A DNA stretch of 64,000 nt, taken from NCBI GenBank assembly GCA_903832625.1, contig CAILCI010000058.1, forward strand, positions 1-64,000. Reading direction: 5' to 3'. Source of the DNA: an uncultured Burkholderiales bacterium (GTDB lineage: Bacteria > Pseudomonadota > Gammaproteobacteria > Burkholderiales > Burkholderiaceae_C). The notes below the pieces were generated by a model, which was given only the letters and a program-made list of their open reading frames with translations, did not search any database and was not told the origin of the DNA. Position numbers and translations under genes: made by a program. Below are positions 29,667 to 39,526 of this stretch, piece after piece; the stretch's first letter is position 1; the number at the start of each line of letters is the position of its first letter.

Positions 29667-30953
29667 ATGAAAATTTCTGTTTATTTTTCTCTTGTTTTTC
29701 TCCTGCTGGCGAGTGGCTCTCAAGCCTTTGCACAGTCTGAGACCATGGCGGTCGCAGGGGGCGAGCTGACCTTGACTCAACTGACGCAACGTTTGTTGCA
29801 AGACAACCCTCAGTTGCGCTCAGCCAAGGCCAGTGCCAGCGCGGTGCAATTGGGCGTTCAACCTGCGCAGGCATTGGATAACCCCATCGTGGGTGTGTCT
29901 CAAGACAATATGAAACACAATCCCTTGGCGTTTGGCACTTCGCAATCAACCGCTTGGACGTTTTCGCAAAATTTGATGTGGCCTGGCAAAAAGAGTTTGG
30001 CTGGTGAAATTGTGCAAGCCCAAGCCAATGTGAGCCAAGAGCAGGTTCAATTTCTCAAAATTCAATTGCTCGGTCAACTCCAGAGCACCTGGGTGAGTTG
30101 GCAGCAAACCAATGCGCAAATTCGTTTAGCCCAAGCCCAAGCCCAACGCTTAGAGCAAATCAAAGACATCATCAAATTGCGCTATGCGAACAACGCCGCT
30201 GCATACGTCGACTTCATCAATGCTCAGGTCACGCAGGCGCAAATCAAGAGCGACATCATTGGGCTTGAGCGTCAATTGCAGAGCAATTTGGCGCAAATTG
30301 CCAGCCTGATTGGTTACCCCGCTGCCAGCCCCGCTTTGAAACTGGCACAACAATCGATTCAGGCCAATCGTGAACTTACAGGCTTGGAAGACTTCAAAAC
30401 ACGCGCTCTGAGCGTCAATCCACAGATTCGCGCCTCCAAACAAGTGGTCAATGCGGCGCAAAAAGCGCTTGATTTAGCCGAACTCGGGCGTCGTCCCGAT
30501 TTTGTGCTCAGCCTCACCAGCCACTCGGCCACACCTCCGGCCGGTTTTGCTGATGCGTCGACTTTTGGTTTGAGTGTTGGCGCTGTCATCCCCCTGTATT
30601 ACGCTAGCAAAGAGCGCTACCTCATCGACCAAGCCAAAGCGCAACTCGGCGCAGCGCGCGACAGCGATGAATCTTCGACGCAGCAAGTGAACTTGGCCGT
30701 GGAGAGTGCCTATTTGCAATGGGCGCAAAGCATTGAGCAACTCAAGTTGGTGGAAGATCGCATCGTCACCCAAGCCCATGTGGGCTATCGCTTGGCTTTG
30801 ACCAACTACAGCACCAGCCAAATGAGCTACACCGATTTGCTCAATGCTTACAACACCTTGCGTGCCGCCGAAATCAGTGCCGAACAAGCGCGTGCGATGG
30901 CGCTTCAATCTCGCATTGCCTTGGATGTGGCGGTGGGTGAAATCCAACAATGA
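29667..30953 (+). CDS. TolC family outer-membrane efflux protein (CzcC-like)
   Basis: LTLTQLTQRLLQDNPQLRSAKA; repeated coiled-coil pattern; followed by RND adaptor and pump. Confidence 0.9.
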   Translation: MKISVYFSLVFLLLASGSQAFAQSETMAVAGGELTLTQLTQRLLQDNPQLRSAKASASAVQLGVQPAQALDNPIVGVSQDNMKHNPLAFGTSQSTAWTFSQNLMWPGKKSLAGEIVQAQANVSQEQVQFLKIQLLGQLQSTWVSWQQTNAQIRLAQAQAQRLEQIKDIIKLRYANNAAAYVDFINAQVTQAQIKSDIIGLERQLQSNLAQIASLIGYPAASPALKLAQQSIQANRELTGLEDFKTRALSVNPQIRASKQVVNAAQKALDLAELGRRPDFVLSLTSHSATPPAGFADASTFGLSVGAVIPLYYASKERYLIDQAKAQLGAARDSDESSTQQVNLAVESAYLQWAQSIEQLKLVEDRIVTQAHVGYRLALTNYSTSQMSYTDLLNAYNTLRAAEISAEQARAMALQSRIALDVAVGEIQQ

Positions 30954-32131
30954 AACCGTTTGATATGAATAAAAAAAACCTGAGCTACCTTGCACTGGCC
31001 TTGGCTGTTGGCGTCTTGGCTGGCGTGTGGATGACCAAAAGCACCAGCTCCAACGAGGCCAAGCCCGCTGAGCCTGCTCCTGCCACCAAGGCTTCTGCCA
31101 GTTATGACGCCAGCCGGACACTGGGCGAAAGGCTCATCCAAGCCCAGCCCGTGGAGATGCAAAAAGTGCTGGATCGTTTGGTGGTCAATGGCAAGCTGGC
31201 CATCAATGGCTTGAACCTGCACCAAGTCTCTGCGCGCGTGGCGGGTCGGATTGATCGCATCACCTTGCTCGAAGGTGCTTATGTGCAATCGGGCCAGCCC
31301 ATTGCTTGGCTTTTCAGTCCAGAATTTATTTCTGCACAAAATGAATATTTGTTGGCACGACGTGCCGTCAAAACCCTCAACACCCAGGCCACCCAAGACT
31401 TGTTAGAAGACGCCAAGGCCACGCTGGACGGCGCGCGCAACAAGTTGCGCATTTTGGGCGCCTCAGAAAAAGATGTTGCAGTGCTTGACAGCAAAGGCGT
31501 AGCGCAAGAGTACTTGGCCATCAGTTCACCGATTTCTGGACGCGTGACCAAGCGCAACATTGATCCGGGCGGTTACTTGAATACAGGCGACAGCGTTGGT
31601 GCTGTTGCCGATATGTCTGTGTTGTGGTTTTTGGGCAATGCCTTTGAGGTCAACCTTGCCAGCTTGCGTGAGGGTCAAGAGGTCAACATCGTGGTGCCTG
31701 CGGCCAATGCTGGGGGCAGCTTCAAAGGGCGCATCAGCTTTGTTTCACCCACCGTTGATCCCCAAACCCACACCGTGGCTGTGCGGGTTGATATTGCCAA
31801 CAGCCAAGGTGTTTTAAAACCCGATATGTTTGCCAAAGCAGAAATCGATTTGGGCGCCCGCGAATTGCCCGTTGTGCCACGCAATGCGGTGGTGCAAGAC
31901 GGCGCCGAGTCGTTTGTGCTGATTCAACGCGATGCCAAAACCTATGAACGCGCCTCTGTGGTCGTTATTCCGGCCAACGATGTCGACCACTTGGCCATTC
32001 TCAAAGGGGTTCAAGCGGGCGACAAAGTAGTTTACGAAGGCAGTGTTTTGGTGGATCGTGAGCTCATCAACACCAACCGAATTAACCAAGCCAATGCGGC
32101 TGCTTCTGCTGCGGCCCAGGTGAAGCCATGA
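30950..32131 (+). CDS. RND efflux periplasmic adaptor (CzcB/CusB-like)
   Basis: VSARVAGRIDRITLLEGAYVQSGQPIAWLFSPEFISAQNEYL; SPISGRVTKRNIDPGGYL. Confidence 0.92.
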   Translation: MKPFDMNKKNLSYLALALAVGVLAGVWMTKSTSSNEAKPAEPAPATKASASYDASRTLGERLIQAQPVEMQKVLDRLVVNGKLAINGLNLHQVSARVAGRIDRITLLEGAYVQSGQPIAWLFSPEFISAQNEYLLARRAVKTLNTQATQDLLEDAKATLDGARNKLRILGASEKDVAVLDSKGVAQEYLAISSPISGRVTKRNIDPGGYLNTGDSVGAVADMSVLWFLGNAFEVNLASLREGQEVNIVVPAANAGGSFKGRISFVSPTVDPQTHTVAVRVDIANSQGVLKPDMFAKAEIDLGARELPVVPRNAVVQDGAESFVLIQRDAKTYERASVVVIPANDVDHLAILKGVQAGDKVVYEGSVLVDRELINTNRINQANAAASAAAQVKP

Positions 32132-35100
32132 TGGACGGTTCTTCCGGCTATGGGCCGTTTAAATTTGCGCGCATGGTCATTCGCCGCCGCTGGCTGGTGG
32201 CCGCGATTTGTTTTGTGCTGCTGATTGCGGGCATCAATGCGTTTACCAAGCTGCCCATCGAGCCGTACCCCAATGTTTCACCGCTGAACGTGCAAGTCAT
32301 CACGCAGTGGCCAGGGCGCAGCACGTTGGAGGTCGAACAACAACTCACTATTCCCATTGAAACCGCACTGGCAGGCTTGCCCGAGGTCAAGACCTTCCGT
32401 TCGATTTCGATTTTTGGCCTGAGCGTGATCACGCTTCAATTTACCGACAACACCAGCGCATTTGTGGCGCGCAACAACGTCATGCAGTATTTGGGCAATG
32501 CCAGTTTGCCGCCCAATGTGACGCCTAATTTATCGCCAGATGCGGATGCTTTGGGCGAGGTGATGCGCTACCGCGTGGATGCGCCCGGATGGGATTTGAC
32601 CTCCATCAAAACCTTGCAAGACTGGACGATTTACAAAAATATGAAGACCGTGCCCGGGATTGCCGATATCACGGGCTTTGGTGGGCGCGTCAAGCAATAT
32701 CAAATCATGCCGGATCCTGCCAAGCTACAGCAATACGGCATTTCACTCAACCAATTGATGATGGCCGTCAACAACGGCAACGGCAATGCAGGGGGCGACG
32801 TCATGAGCACGGGCAGCCAGCGCGTTGTCGTGCGCGGTGTGGGCATGCTCAAAACTTTGGATGATGTGCGCAACATCGTCATCGCTACCACCCATGGCGT
32901 GGCCGTTCGGGTGGGCGATGTGGCTGAAGTGGTGACGGGTTTTGCGCCTCGCTTGGGCTCGGTCGCGCAAAATGAAAAAGACGAAATCGTCGAAGCCATT
33001 GTGCTGATGAGACGAGGCGGTAATGCCAGCGAGGTGCTGGCCAAGGTGCGCGAGCGTGTCAACGAAATCAACGCCGGTAGTTTGCCTCCAGGCGTCAAAG
33101 TCACGCCTTTTTATGACCGCCAACATTTGCTCGATTTGACGGTAGACACCGTCAAACATACCTTGGTGGTCGGCATTATTTTGGTGATGATGGTGCTCTA
33201 CGCATTCCTCGCCAACTTTCGTGGCGCTTTGATCGTGGCAATGGTGATTCCATTGGGCTTGTGCGCCGCCTTTATTGGCATGACCCAAGTGGGTATTCCA
33301 GCTAACCTGATTTCCTTGGGCGCGGTGGACTTTGGTTTGATCGTGGATGCGGCGGTGATTGTGATTGAGAACATCATCCGCTTGATAGAAGAGAAAAAGC
33401 ACCGCCAACTCTCAGACACCATCGTCGCCGCCGTGGCTGAGGTTCAGCGGCCTGTGATTTTTTCAACCGGCATCATCATCGTGGCTTACTCGCCCTTGTT
33501 TATTTTGGGTGGAGTCGAGGGGAAAATTTTCCACCCAATGGGCATGACCATGGGTGTGGCGCTGCTCGCTTCGATTGCCTTAGCGCTGTCTTTGGTGCCA
33601 GCGATGGCCTCATTTGCATACAGCGGCACGACCGAGTTGCATGAGCCCAGCTATGTGACGCGGGTCATGAGTGCGTATCGTCGTTTGGTCAACCGCTTGT
33701 TGAATCATCCCAAGACAGTGTTGGTCTCGGCGCTGGCTGCTTTTGGCATTGCCTTGGTTCTATTGACCCGTTTGGGTACCTCATTCTTGCCCACCTTGGA
33801 AGAAAACAATTTGTGGGTGCGCGTTACTTTGCCTACAACAGTTGATCTGGAGTATTCCACCCGTGTAAGCCGCCAACTGCGCGAGTTGTTTACCAGCCAG
33901 CCCGAAGTCAAAACCGTGACCGCACAAGTTGGGCGGCCAGACGATGGAACAGACGCGACTGGTGTGTTCAATCAAGAATATTCGGTCGCTTTCAAAGAAC
34001 CTTCGCAGTGGCCCAAAGGCGTTACGCGTGAAGATGTGGTCAAGCGCCTGAAAAAACAACTCGACACCATTCCCGGCGTGGACTACGGTTTTTCACAATA
34101 CATTCAAGACAACGTGGCAGAAGCTTTGTCCGGTGTCAAAGGCGAGAACTCCGTCAAAATTTTTGGAGATGATTTGAACCAACTCACCACCATGGCTGAG
34201 CAAATCGAGCATGTGTTGGAAACCACGCCTGGCGTGGTGGACGCCGGTATTTTCCGAGCTCTGGGGCAACCCACCTTGAACATTGAAATTGATCGCGCGG
34301 CATGCGCACGTTTTGGCGTGAATGTGAGCGACTTGCAAAATGTTGTGGCCAACGCCATTGGTGGTGGTGTGGCCACCACGGTGCTCGAAGGCGAGAGGAG
34401 GGTGGACGTGACCGTTCGCTTGCCCACCTCCGAGCGCTCTAACGTTGACAAGCTGGGTGTGCTGTTGGTCGATGCACCTGATGGTTCACGTATTCCGCTC
34501 AATATGTTGGCGCGTATTGTGCAAGCCAATGGTCCCTTCTTTGTGTACCGGGAAGGCGCCAAGCGCTACATGGCCGTTAAGTTCGGGATTCGTGACCGCG
34601 ACTTGGGTAGTACCGTGGCGGAAGCCCAAAAACGCATTGCCAAAGAAGTGGTCTTGCCCCACGGCTATATGCTCAAGTGGGCTGGACAGTTTGACCAAAT
34701 GAAAGAGGCACAGAAAAAGCTCTCGCTCATCATTCCCGCCACTTTGGGCATTATTTTCTTGCTTTTGTATTTTGCGTTTAGCAATTTGCGCGATGCGGCC
34801 TTGGTCTTGCTCAACGTTCCATTCGCAGCCATTGGCGGCATCATGGCGTTGTATTTCACGGGTGAAGATTTGTCAATCTCGGCAGCGATTGGCTTTTTGT
34901 CCTTGTTTGGCATTGCCATTCAAGACGGCATGATTTTGATTTCCTACATCCGCAAGTTGCTGGAAGAAAAAATCGCGCAAACAGGTGCCTTGACCTTCGA
35001 GAGTCTGCGTCATTCGGTGCTTGAAGGTGCTGCTTTGCGCATGAGGCCTGTGCTCATGACGGCCTTGTTGGCGGGCTTGGGATTGCTGCCTGCTGCTTTG

Positions 35101-35244
35101 TCCCACGCCATTGGCTCGCAAGCGCAACGTCCCTTGGCCTTGGTGATTGTGGGCGGCATGATGACCACCACTGTGTTGACGCTCTTTGTGTTGCCAGTGA
35201 TTTATTTGGTGGTGCGTGGGTTCTCCATCAGCTCTGAAAAATAG
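32128..35244 (+). CDS. RND efflux pump, heavy-metal (CzcA/HME) family
   Basis: 1038 aa; INAFTKLPIEPYPNVSPLNVQVITQWPGRSTLEVEQQLTIPIE; TM4 motif DFGLIVDAAVIVIEN with the D-D-E spacing of CzcA. Confidence 0.93.
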   Translation: MMDGSSGYGPFKFARMVIRRRWLVAAICFVLLIAGINAFTKLPIEPYPNVSPLNVQVITQWPGRSTLEVEQQLTIPIETALAGLPEVKTFRSISIFGLSVITLQFTDNTSAFVARNNVMQYLGNASLPPNVTPNLSPDADALGEVMRYRVDAPGWDLTSIKTLQDWTIYKNMKTVPGIADITGFGGRVKQYQIMPDPAKLQQYGISLNQLMMAVNNGNGNAGGDVMSTGSQRVVVRGVGMLKTLDDVRNIVIATTHGVAVRVGDVAEVVTGFAPRLGSVAQNEKDEIVEAIVLMRRGGNASEVLAKVRERVNEINAGSLPPGVKVTPFYDRQHLLDLTVDTVKHTLVVGIILVMMVLYAFLANFRGALIVAMVIPLGLCAAFIGMTQVGIPANLISLGAVDFGLIVDAAVIVIENIIRLIEEKKHRQLSDTIVAAVAEVQRPVIFSTGIIIVAYSPLFILGGVEGKIFHPMGMTMGVALLASIALALSLVPAMASFAYSGTTELHEPSYVTRVMSAYRRLVNRLLNHPKTVLVSALAAFGIALVLLTRLGTSFLPTLEENNLWVRVTLPTTVDLEYSTRVSRQLRELFTSQPEVKTVTAQVGRPDDGTDATGVFNQEYSVAFKEPSQWPKGVTREDVVKRLKKQLDTIPGVDYGFSQYIQDNVAEALSGVKGENSVKIFGDDLNQLTTMAEQIEHVLETTPGVVDAGIFRALGQPTLNIEIDRAACARFGVNVSDLQNVVANAIGGGVATTVLEGERRVDVTVRLPTSERSNVDKLGVLLVDAPDGSRIPLNMLARIVQANGPFFVYREGAKRYMAVKFGIRDRDLGSTVAEAQKRIAKEVVLPHGYMLKWAGQFDQMKEAQKKLSLIIPATLGIIFLLLYFAFSNLRDAALVLLNVPFAAIGGIMALYFTGEDLSISAAIGFLSLFGIAIQDGMILISYIRKLLEEKIAQTGALTFESLRHSVLEGAALRMRPVLMTALLAGLGLLPAALSHAIGSQAQRPLALVIVGGMMTTTVLTLFVLPVIYLVVRGFSISSEK

Positions 35245-35641
35245 CCGCTAATTTTTTCAATCCCGCATCCATTTGAGCCTCGCTTGCGTGGCTGAAGTTC
35301 AATCGAATTTGGCCTGTGGGCGAGCTTGAAAACGGCATAAAAGGCTCGCCCGGCATGAAAGCCACGCCTTGCTCTATGGCTCTGGGGAGCAGGGCGCGGG
35401 TGTCTGTTTTGCCTTTGTGCGTTTCTTTGAGCGTGATCCAATAAAACAGTCCACCCGCAGGTGTGTCCCAATTCGCTAATTCAGAAAAATAGTGCTTGAG
35501 CCTGTCCTCAAACGCATCACGTTTGTGGCGGTAGTTGGCAATGAGTTGCTCCATTCGTTGGGTGCGTTCAGGGTGTTGGAGCAAACCCAATACCAGCCAC
35601 TGACTCAAGCGGTTGCTGTGCAAATCTGCGGCTTGTAAAAT
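35228..35641 (-). pseudogene. PLP-dependent aminotransferase (2-aminoadipate transaminase/MocR-like), 5'-truncated remnant
   Basis: Only the C-terminal ~135 aa: QAADLHSNRLSQWLVLGLLQHPERTQRMEQLIANYRHKRDAFEDRL...AGGLFYWITLKE...FMPGEPF...IRLNFSHASEAQMDAGLKKLA. Confidence 0.75.
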
Positions 35642-35971
35642 CGTGTTCATCACAGAATTTTGTATTTCGTGGGGCGCCATTCTGAGCAAACGATCAACGA
35701 ATTGTTGGCCACCTTACAAGTCAGCAAACAAGCTTTGAATGCGCCATTGAGACAATTGATTGAAATGCAATTGGTCTCAATCAAACCCAGTAGTGTCGAT
35801 AAACGTAAACGCTTGTTGTGTTTAACGCCTAAAGGTTCGGAGTTAGAGCGGTTGCTGACGAAAACTCAGATTGATCAACTGAACGCAGCATTCAAAGCCG
35901 CTGGAACACAATCTATTGAGGGGTGGTTCGAGGTCATGCGGCATTTGAATAGCGGCCAAATTGATGCGTAA
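35636..35971 (+). pseudogene. MarR family regulator, 5'-truncated remnant
   Basis: Frame upstream of the TTG reads stop-NRVHHRILYFVGRHSEQTINELLATLQVSKQALNAPLRQLIEMQLVSIKPSSVDKRKRLLCLTPKGSEL: MarR core without N-terminal helices. Confidence 0.72.
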
Positions 35972-36067
35972 TCAATACCTTGTTTATTTGATACGATGTA
36001 TATTATGTTGAATTATGGATTGATGAAAATCAGGCCATCCTACGTTTCAAAAGGTCAGAACGTTTGT

Positions 36068-36436
36068 TTAGACGCAGATCGAAATGATGCTGTTCAGCTC
36101 TTCGCATGCCGATTCAAATACCGTTGGGGGCACTTGTTTCCAAGCGTGCGGTCGAGAACCACGGTCGCGCCAGGCGAATGACTTGGGTTGATGCGCCAGT
36201 ACGTAGCAGACCTCTCCCTTGGGTGATGTGAACTTGACGGCAAAAGGGTTGGTTTCGTTGCTGGGCGCATGAGTCATTGGCAGTCCAATAACGAGATTGG
36301 TACGCTCATTGAACGCTTTGGAAGATAACACCAACATAGGATGCTCGTCCTTCATCTCCGCACCAACTTGTGGATTGAAATCTATCCAGATCATGTCGCG
36401 GCGATCTGGCACCCAGAGCTTGCTCGGTGTCGCCAT
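36068..36436 (-). CDS. mazF: MazF/PemK-type toxin
   Basis: VPDRRDMIWIDFNPQVGAEMKDEHPMLVLSSKAFNERTNLVIGLPMTHAPSNETNPFAVKF. Confidence 0.93.
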   Translation of the reverse strand: MATPSKLWVPDRRDMIWIDFNPQVGAEMKDEHPMLVLSSKAFNERTNLVIGLPMTHAPSNETNPFAVKFTSPKGEVCYVLAHQPKSFAWRDRGSRPHAWKQVPPTVFESACEELNSIISICV

Positions 36437-36696
36437 CAGAACACTTCAGCGCCGACGCGGCCAGTTGCCATGACTTCGCCGCCATGAATGGCCGGGTCAA
36501 ACGCTTTGAGCTTTTGCGCCATTGTCAACTTGGGCTTGCCTGCTGCGCGCAGGAACACGCCGCCTTCAACCACCTCGACATGGATTGGCAGGCCTCGAGT
36601 AAAACGCGCAGCCTTGGCAACCGGGGCGGTGATACGCACCGCAAGGCCATTGCCCCACTCCTGAACCGTCTGCTCAACCGAAACTGCTGCTGTCAT
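36436..36696 (-). CDS. mazE: MazE-type antitoxin
   Basis: VQEWGNGLAVRITAPVAKAARFTRGLPIHVEVVEGGVFLR AbrB-like fold; 1-bp overlap with mazF. Confidence 0.88.
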   Translation of the reverse strand: MTAAVSVEQTVQEWGNGLAVRITAPVAKAARFTRGLPIHVEVVEGGVFLRAAGKPKLTMAQKLKAFDPAIHGGEVMATGRVGAEVF

Positions 36697-36713
36697 TTGG
36701 ACACCTCATTGAA

Positions 36714-36766
36714 ATGTTGATACGAGTTTATACATCACATCCAGCCGTGTCAACAGGTATCAACAT
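36714..36766. promoter_or_regulatory. Candidate mazEF promoter/operator flanked by a 10-bp inverted repeat
   Basis: ATGTTGATAC (36714-36723) / GTATCAACAT (36757-36766) flank a minus-strand TTGACA...TATAAA promoter-like segment. Confidence 0.45.
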
Positions 36767-36795
36767 CCGCCATCATCAATTGCGTCTGTGAGTAC

Positions 36796-37917
36796 TCAAA
36801 GAACACCGAAATCTCTTGGCGCCACATTCGCAAATACCTTTTGAAGTGAATTCGAATTCAAGCTATACATGCGCTGGAACAGCCCGCCCAGCACAGCACG
36901 GTAGTCGTTGAGCACTGGGTAATCGCGGTTCTCAAACAAATTACGCGACTCCACGCTGACTTGCTCTCCCAGCACACGGCCGCCAGCGACGCTTCCGCCA
37001 AGCACCCACATGACGCTGCCGTGGCCGTGGTCTGTGCCACGGTTGCCGTTTTCACGCAAAGTTCTACCAAACTCGCTCATCACAATGACTGTGGTACGTT
37101 GCCAAGCTTGGGCACTGCGCATTTCTTGTGAAAAAGCGGCCAAACCGCGCCCAAGTTCTTCCAACAGGTTGGCCAATTTGCCCGTTGTGGCGCCCTGCCC
37201 AATGTGCGTGTCCCAGCCGCCCACGTCCACAAAGCCGATGTCAAACCGTGTTTGCATCAGCTTGGCCATGCGCCTTGCAACGGCTTCGAATCCCTTGATG
37301 TTCATGGCATCGCGATTGGCCGCGTTCATTTCGTCTTGCATGGTTTGCATGATGTCGCTGCGCACTTCAAAGCTCTCTCGCACAAGCTCGGATAAAGCGG
37401 TGTTGGCATACATGGTCGCCACAATGCTGGCTTGTCGTTCATCCAGTTGCGATTTGCCCAGTTGCGACAAGGGCATGTTGGGGACTTGGAGCGTTCCCCG
37501 AAAAATGATGGGCATTTGTGGCGTGAAAGCAATGGGGCGAGCCAATGAATGGTCAAGTTCCGTTGCCAAGCGATTCAAAAATCCCGATTGAAGGTTGCTC
37601 GGCGCATGGGCTGAGATGCCCATCTCCAATGTGTCTTGGGTGGCAAAGTGGCTACGGCTGACGTCGTCACTGCCGACAAATGGCAAAAAGCACAGCTCTT
37701 TTTGTTGGTACAGCGGCCATAGGCTTTGCGTCAAGGCTGGATGCAAGCCCCAATGGGCATCGAGCGCGAGGGCGGAATTGCCGTTGCCCGTGGGCTTGGG
37801 AATAGCAATGTTGGGGCGCTGTTCATAGTAAAAACTGCTGTCAATGGGCACCAGCAAATTGGCACAGTCATAGCCGCCCCGCAAGAAAACAAAAAGAAGT
37901 TTGTTGTTTTGCGACAT
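36796..37917 (-). CDS. DUF1501 domain-containing protein
   Basis: KLLFVFLRGGYDCANLLVPIDSSFYYEQRP; VDVGGWDTHIGQG; VIVMSEFGRTLRENGNRGTDHGHGSVMWVLGG. Confidence 0.92.
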   Translation of the reverse strand: MSQNNKLLFVFLRGGYDCANLLVPIDSSFYYEQRPNIAIPKPTGNGNSALALDAHWGLHPALTQSLWPLYQQKELCFLPFVGSDDVSRSHFATQDTLEMGISAHAPSNLQSGFLNRLATELDHSLARPIAFTPQMPIIFRGTLQVPNMPLSQLGKSQLDERQASIVATMYANTALSELVRESFEVRSDIMQTMQDEMNAANRDAMNIKGFEAVARRMAKLMQTRFDIGFVDVGGWDTHIGQGATTGKLANLLEELGRGLAAFSQEMRSAQAWQRTTVIVMSEFGRTLRENGNRGTDHGHGSVMWVLGGSVAGGRVLGEQVSVESRNLFENRDYPVLNDYRAVLGGLFQRMYSLNSNSLQKVFANVAPRDFGVL

Positions 37918-37922
37918 GGCAT

Positions 37923-39509
37923 TCAGCGGTACATGAAGTCAGGCGAGGCGAGCAAGAAAAAATTCCACTCTACGGCGCCTTTAGCTTGCTCTAAAGCCGT
38001 GCGAGTGCTTTGGCTCAAAGCCGCAACGCTGGAGTCTTCGTAGAGTGTTTTGAAAAACTGCGATGGAGGGGCTGGCTCCGGCGGTTTTTGCATGTCGGTG
38101 CGCCATAAATTGGGGTTGTTGGGTGCGATAGATTTTGCAATGTCAAACCGCGTGGCCATTTGCCCGACGTTGAGCCAGTTCGAAGGCTCTAGCGGATAGC
38201 CATCGGGCGTGAGATGGCTGAACAACGGCTCTCCCAAACGCTGCAACCAACCCATGATGGGACCTGGATTCAAGATGACCCGCTCGTCGTTGGAGGCACG
38301 CAAAGCTGCCAACACATAATGCAGCGGATCACAGAATTTTTTGCCCAATGAGGCTGTGAATTCTTGGCTCTCGAACACGCTCTGTAGGGTGGCGGCTAGA
38401 TCGCCATCGGTTTTACTAAAGCGCTTGGCGGTGTTTTCGATCAAAGCCGCCGAAGGCTTTTCACCGACAAAAAAGACGGCGAGTTTGTGCGCAATAAACC
38501 GCGCTGTTGCGGGCGAGCGCACCAACAGATCAAGCGCTTCATCGAGCTCGGCCATGCCGGTGCCGCGAATGGTTTTGCCCAGCAACACCTTGTCGCCAAA
38601 ATCGTGCCGATTCGGATTGAATTCAAACAAATCGCGCCGCACATAAGCCGCTTTGAGGTCGGGAGTGACCCGCGGTGCAGGGGCGTCGAGCGGGGATAAA
38701 TTCACGCCAAAGCCAGTGAGTATGCGCGCCAGCTCTTGCACATCTGTTTGGCTGTAGCCACCGTTCACGCCCAGCGTGTGCAACTCCATCAATTCGCGGG
38801 CATAGTTTTCGTTGATATGCCCCAAGGCGTTTTGCTCATTGTTCAAATACCTCAGCATGGCAGGATGAAACACCGTGGCTTTGAGTAAATTTTTGAAATG
38901 CCCCAAGGCGTGAGGCCGAATGGCATGGTCCTCAAAATCGGCCATCATCCAGCGCACATTGTCGGCATACATGTTGATGTTGAAATGGTTCATCCAAAAC
39001 CACAACATTTGTTCTTGCAATTGCAGTGGTGAGTACAAAGCGCGCAGCAAAAACCGCCGCGTCACTTCGCCACCAGCTTGGTTCAATTGGTCTTGTAATT
39101 TTTGCTGTGCAGCCACCCTCTCCTCGCCCAACGCCATGGTGTCGAGCGCTTTGCGCTGAGTCACGTTGTCAATGACAAGACGCGTCATGGGCTGCTGCGA
39201 AATCGACATGGCATCGATTTGGGCTTGTGCCTGAGCAGGCAACGAATAACTGCCGCCTTTGAGTTGGTTTTTCAAATAGGCCGCCATGCCCTGCTCAGTC
39301 AATTGTTTCAGGCTTGAGACCGTTGCGCCCCATGTGATGCGGTTGAGCCAGTTCAGATTCAACAAGGCATCGCCGTCAGAGGCTGATGTGGCGTTCGAAA
39401 TCCTTGTCTGGGCAAATACTTGCTTAGCGCTCCCACCCGCAGCCAAGTACCAAGCCAACCAGCGGATGGCGCTGCGACGCGATATCAAGGCCTGAGTGGT
39501 CGCTGTCAT
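37923..39509 (-). CDS. DUF1800 domain-containing protein, putative Tat substrate
   Basis: SRRSAIRWLAWYLAAGGSAKQVFAQ leader; LLNRITWGAT; LQEQMLWFWMNHFNI; NENYARELMELHTLGVNGGYSQTDVQELARILTG. Confidence 0.92.
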   Translation of the reverse strand: MTATTQALISRRSAIRWLAWYLAAGGSAKQVFAQTRISNATSASDGDALLNLNWLNRITWGATVSSLKQLTEQGMAAYLKNQLKGGSYSLPAQAQAQIDAMSISQQPMTRLVIDNVTQRKALDTMALGEERVAAQQKLQDQLNQAGGEVTRRFLLRALYSPLQLQEQMLWFWMNHFNINMYADNVRWMMADFEDHAIRPHALGHFKNLLKATVFHPAMLRYLNNEQNALGHINENYARELMELHTLGVNGGYSQTDVQELARILTGFGVNLSPLDAPAPRVTPDLKAAYVRRDLFEFNPNRHDFGDKVLLGKTIRGTGMAELDEALDLLVRSPATARFIAHKLAVFFVGEKPSAALIENTAKRFSKTDGDLAATLQSVFESQEFTASLGKKFCDPLHYVLAALRASNDERVILNPGPIMGWLQRLGEPLFSHLTPDGYPLEPSNWLNVGQMATRFDIAKSIAPNNPNLWRTDMQKPPEPAPPSQFFKTLYEDSSVAALSQSTRTALEQAKGAVEWNFFLLASPDFMYR

Positions 39510-39526
39510 GGGGGGCTAAAAAGTGG

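Noticed and set aside
35996-36181. 61-aa plus-strand ORF downstream of the MarR remnant
   Set aside because: Overlaps mazF antisense and shows no domain; only its first part is intergenic.
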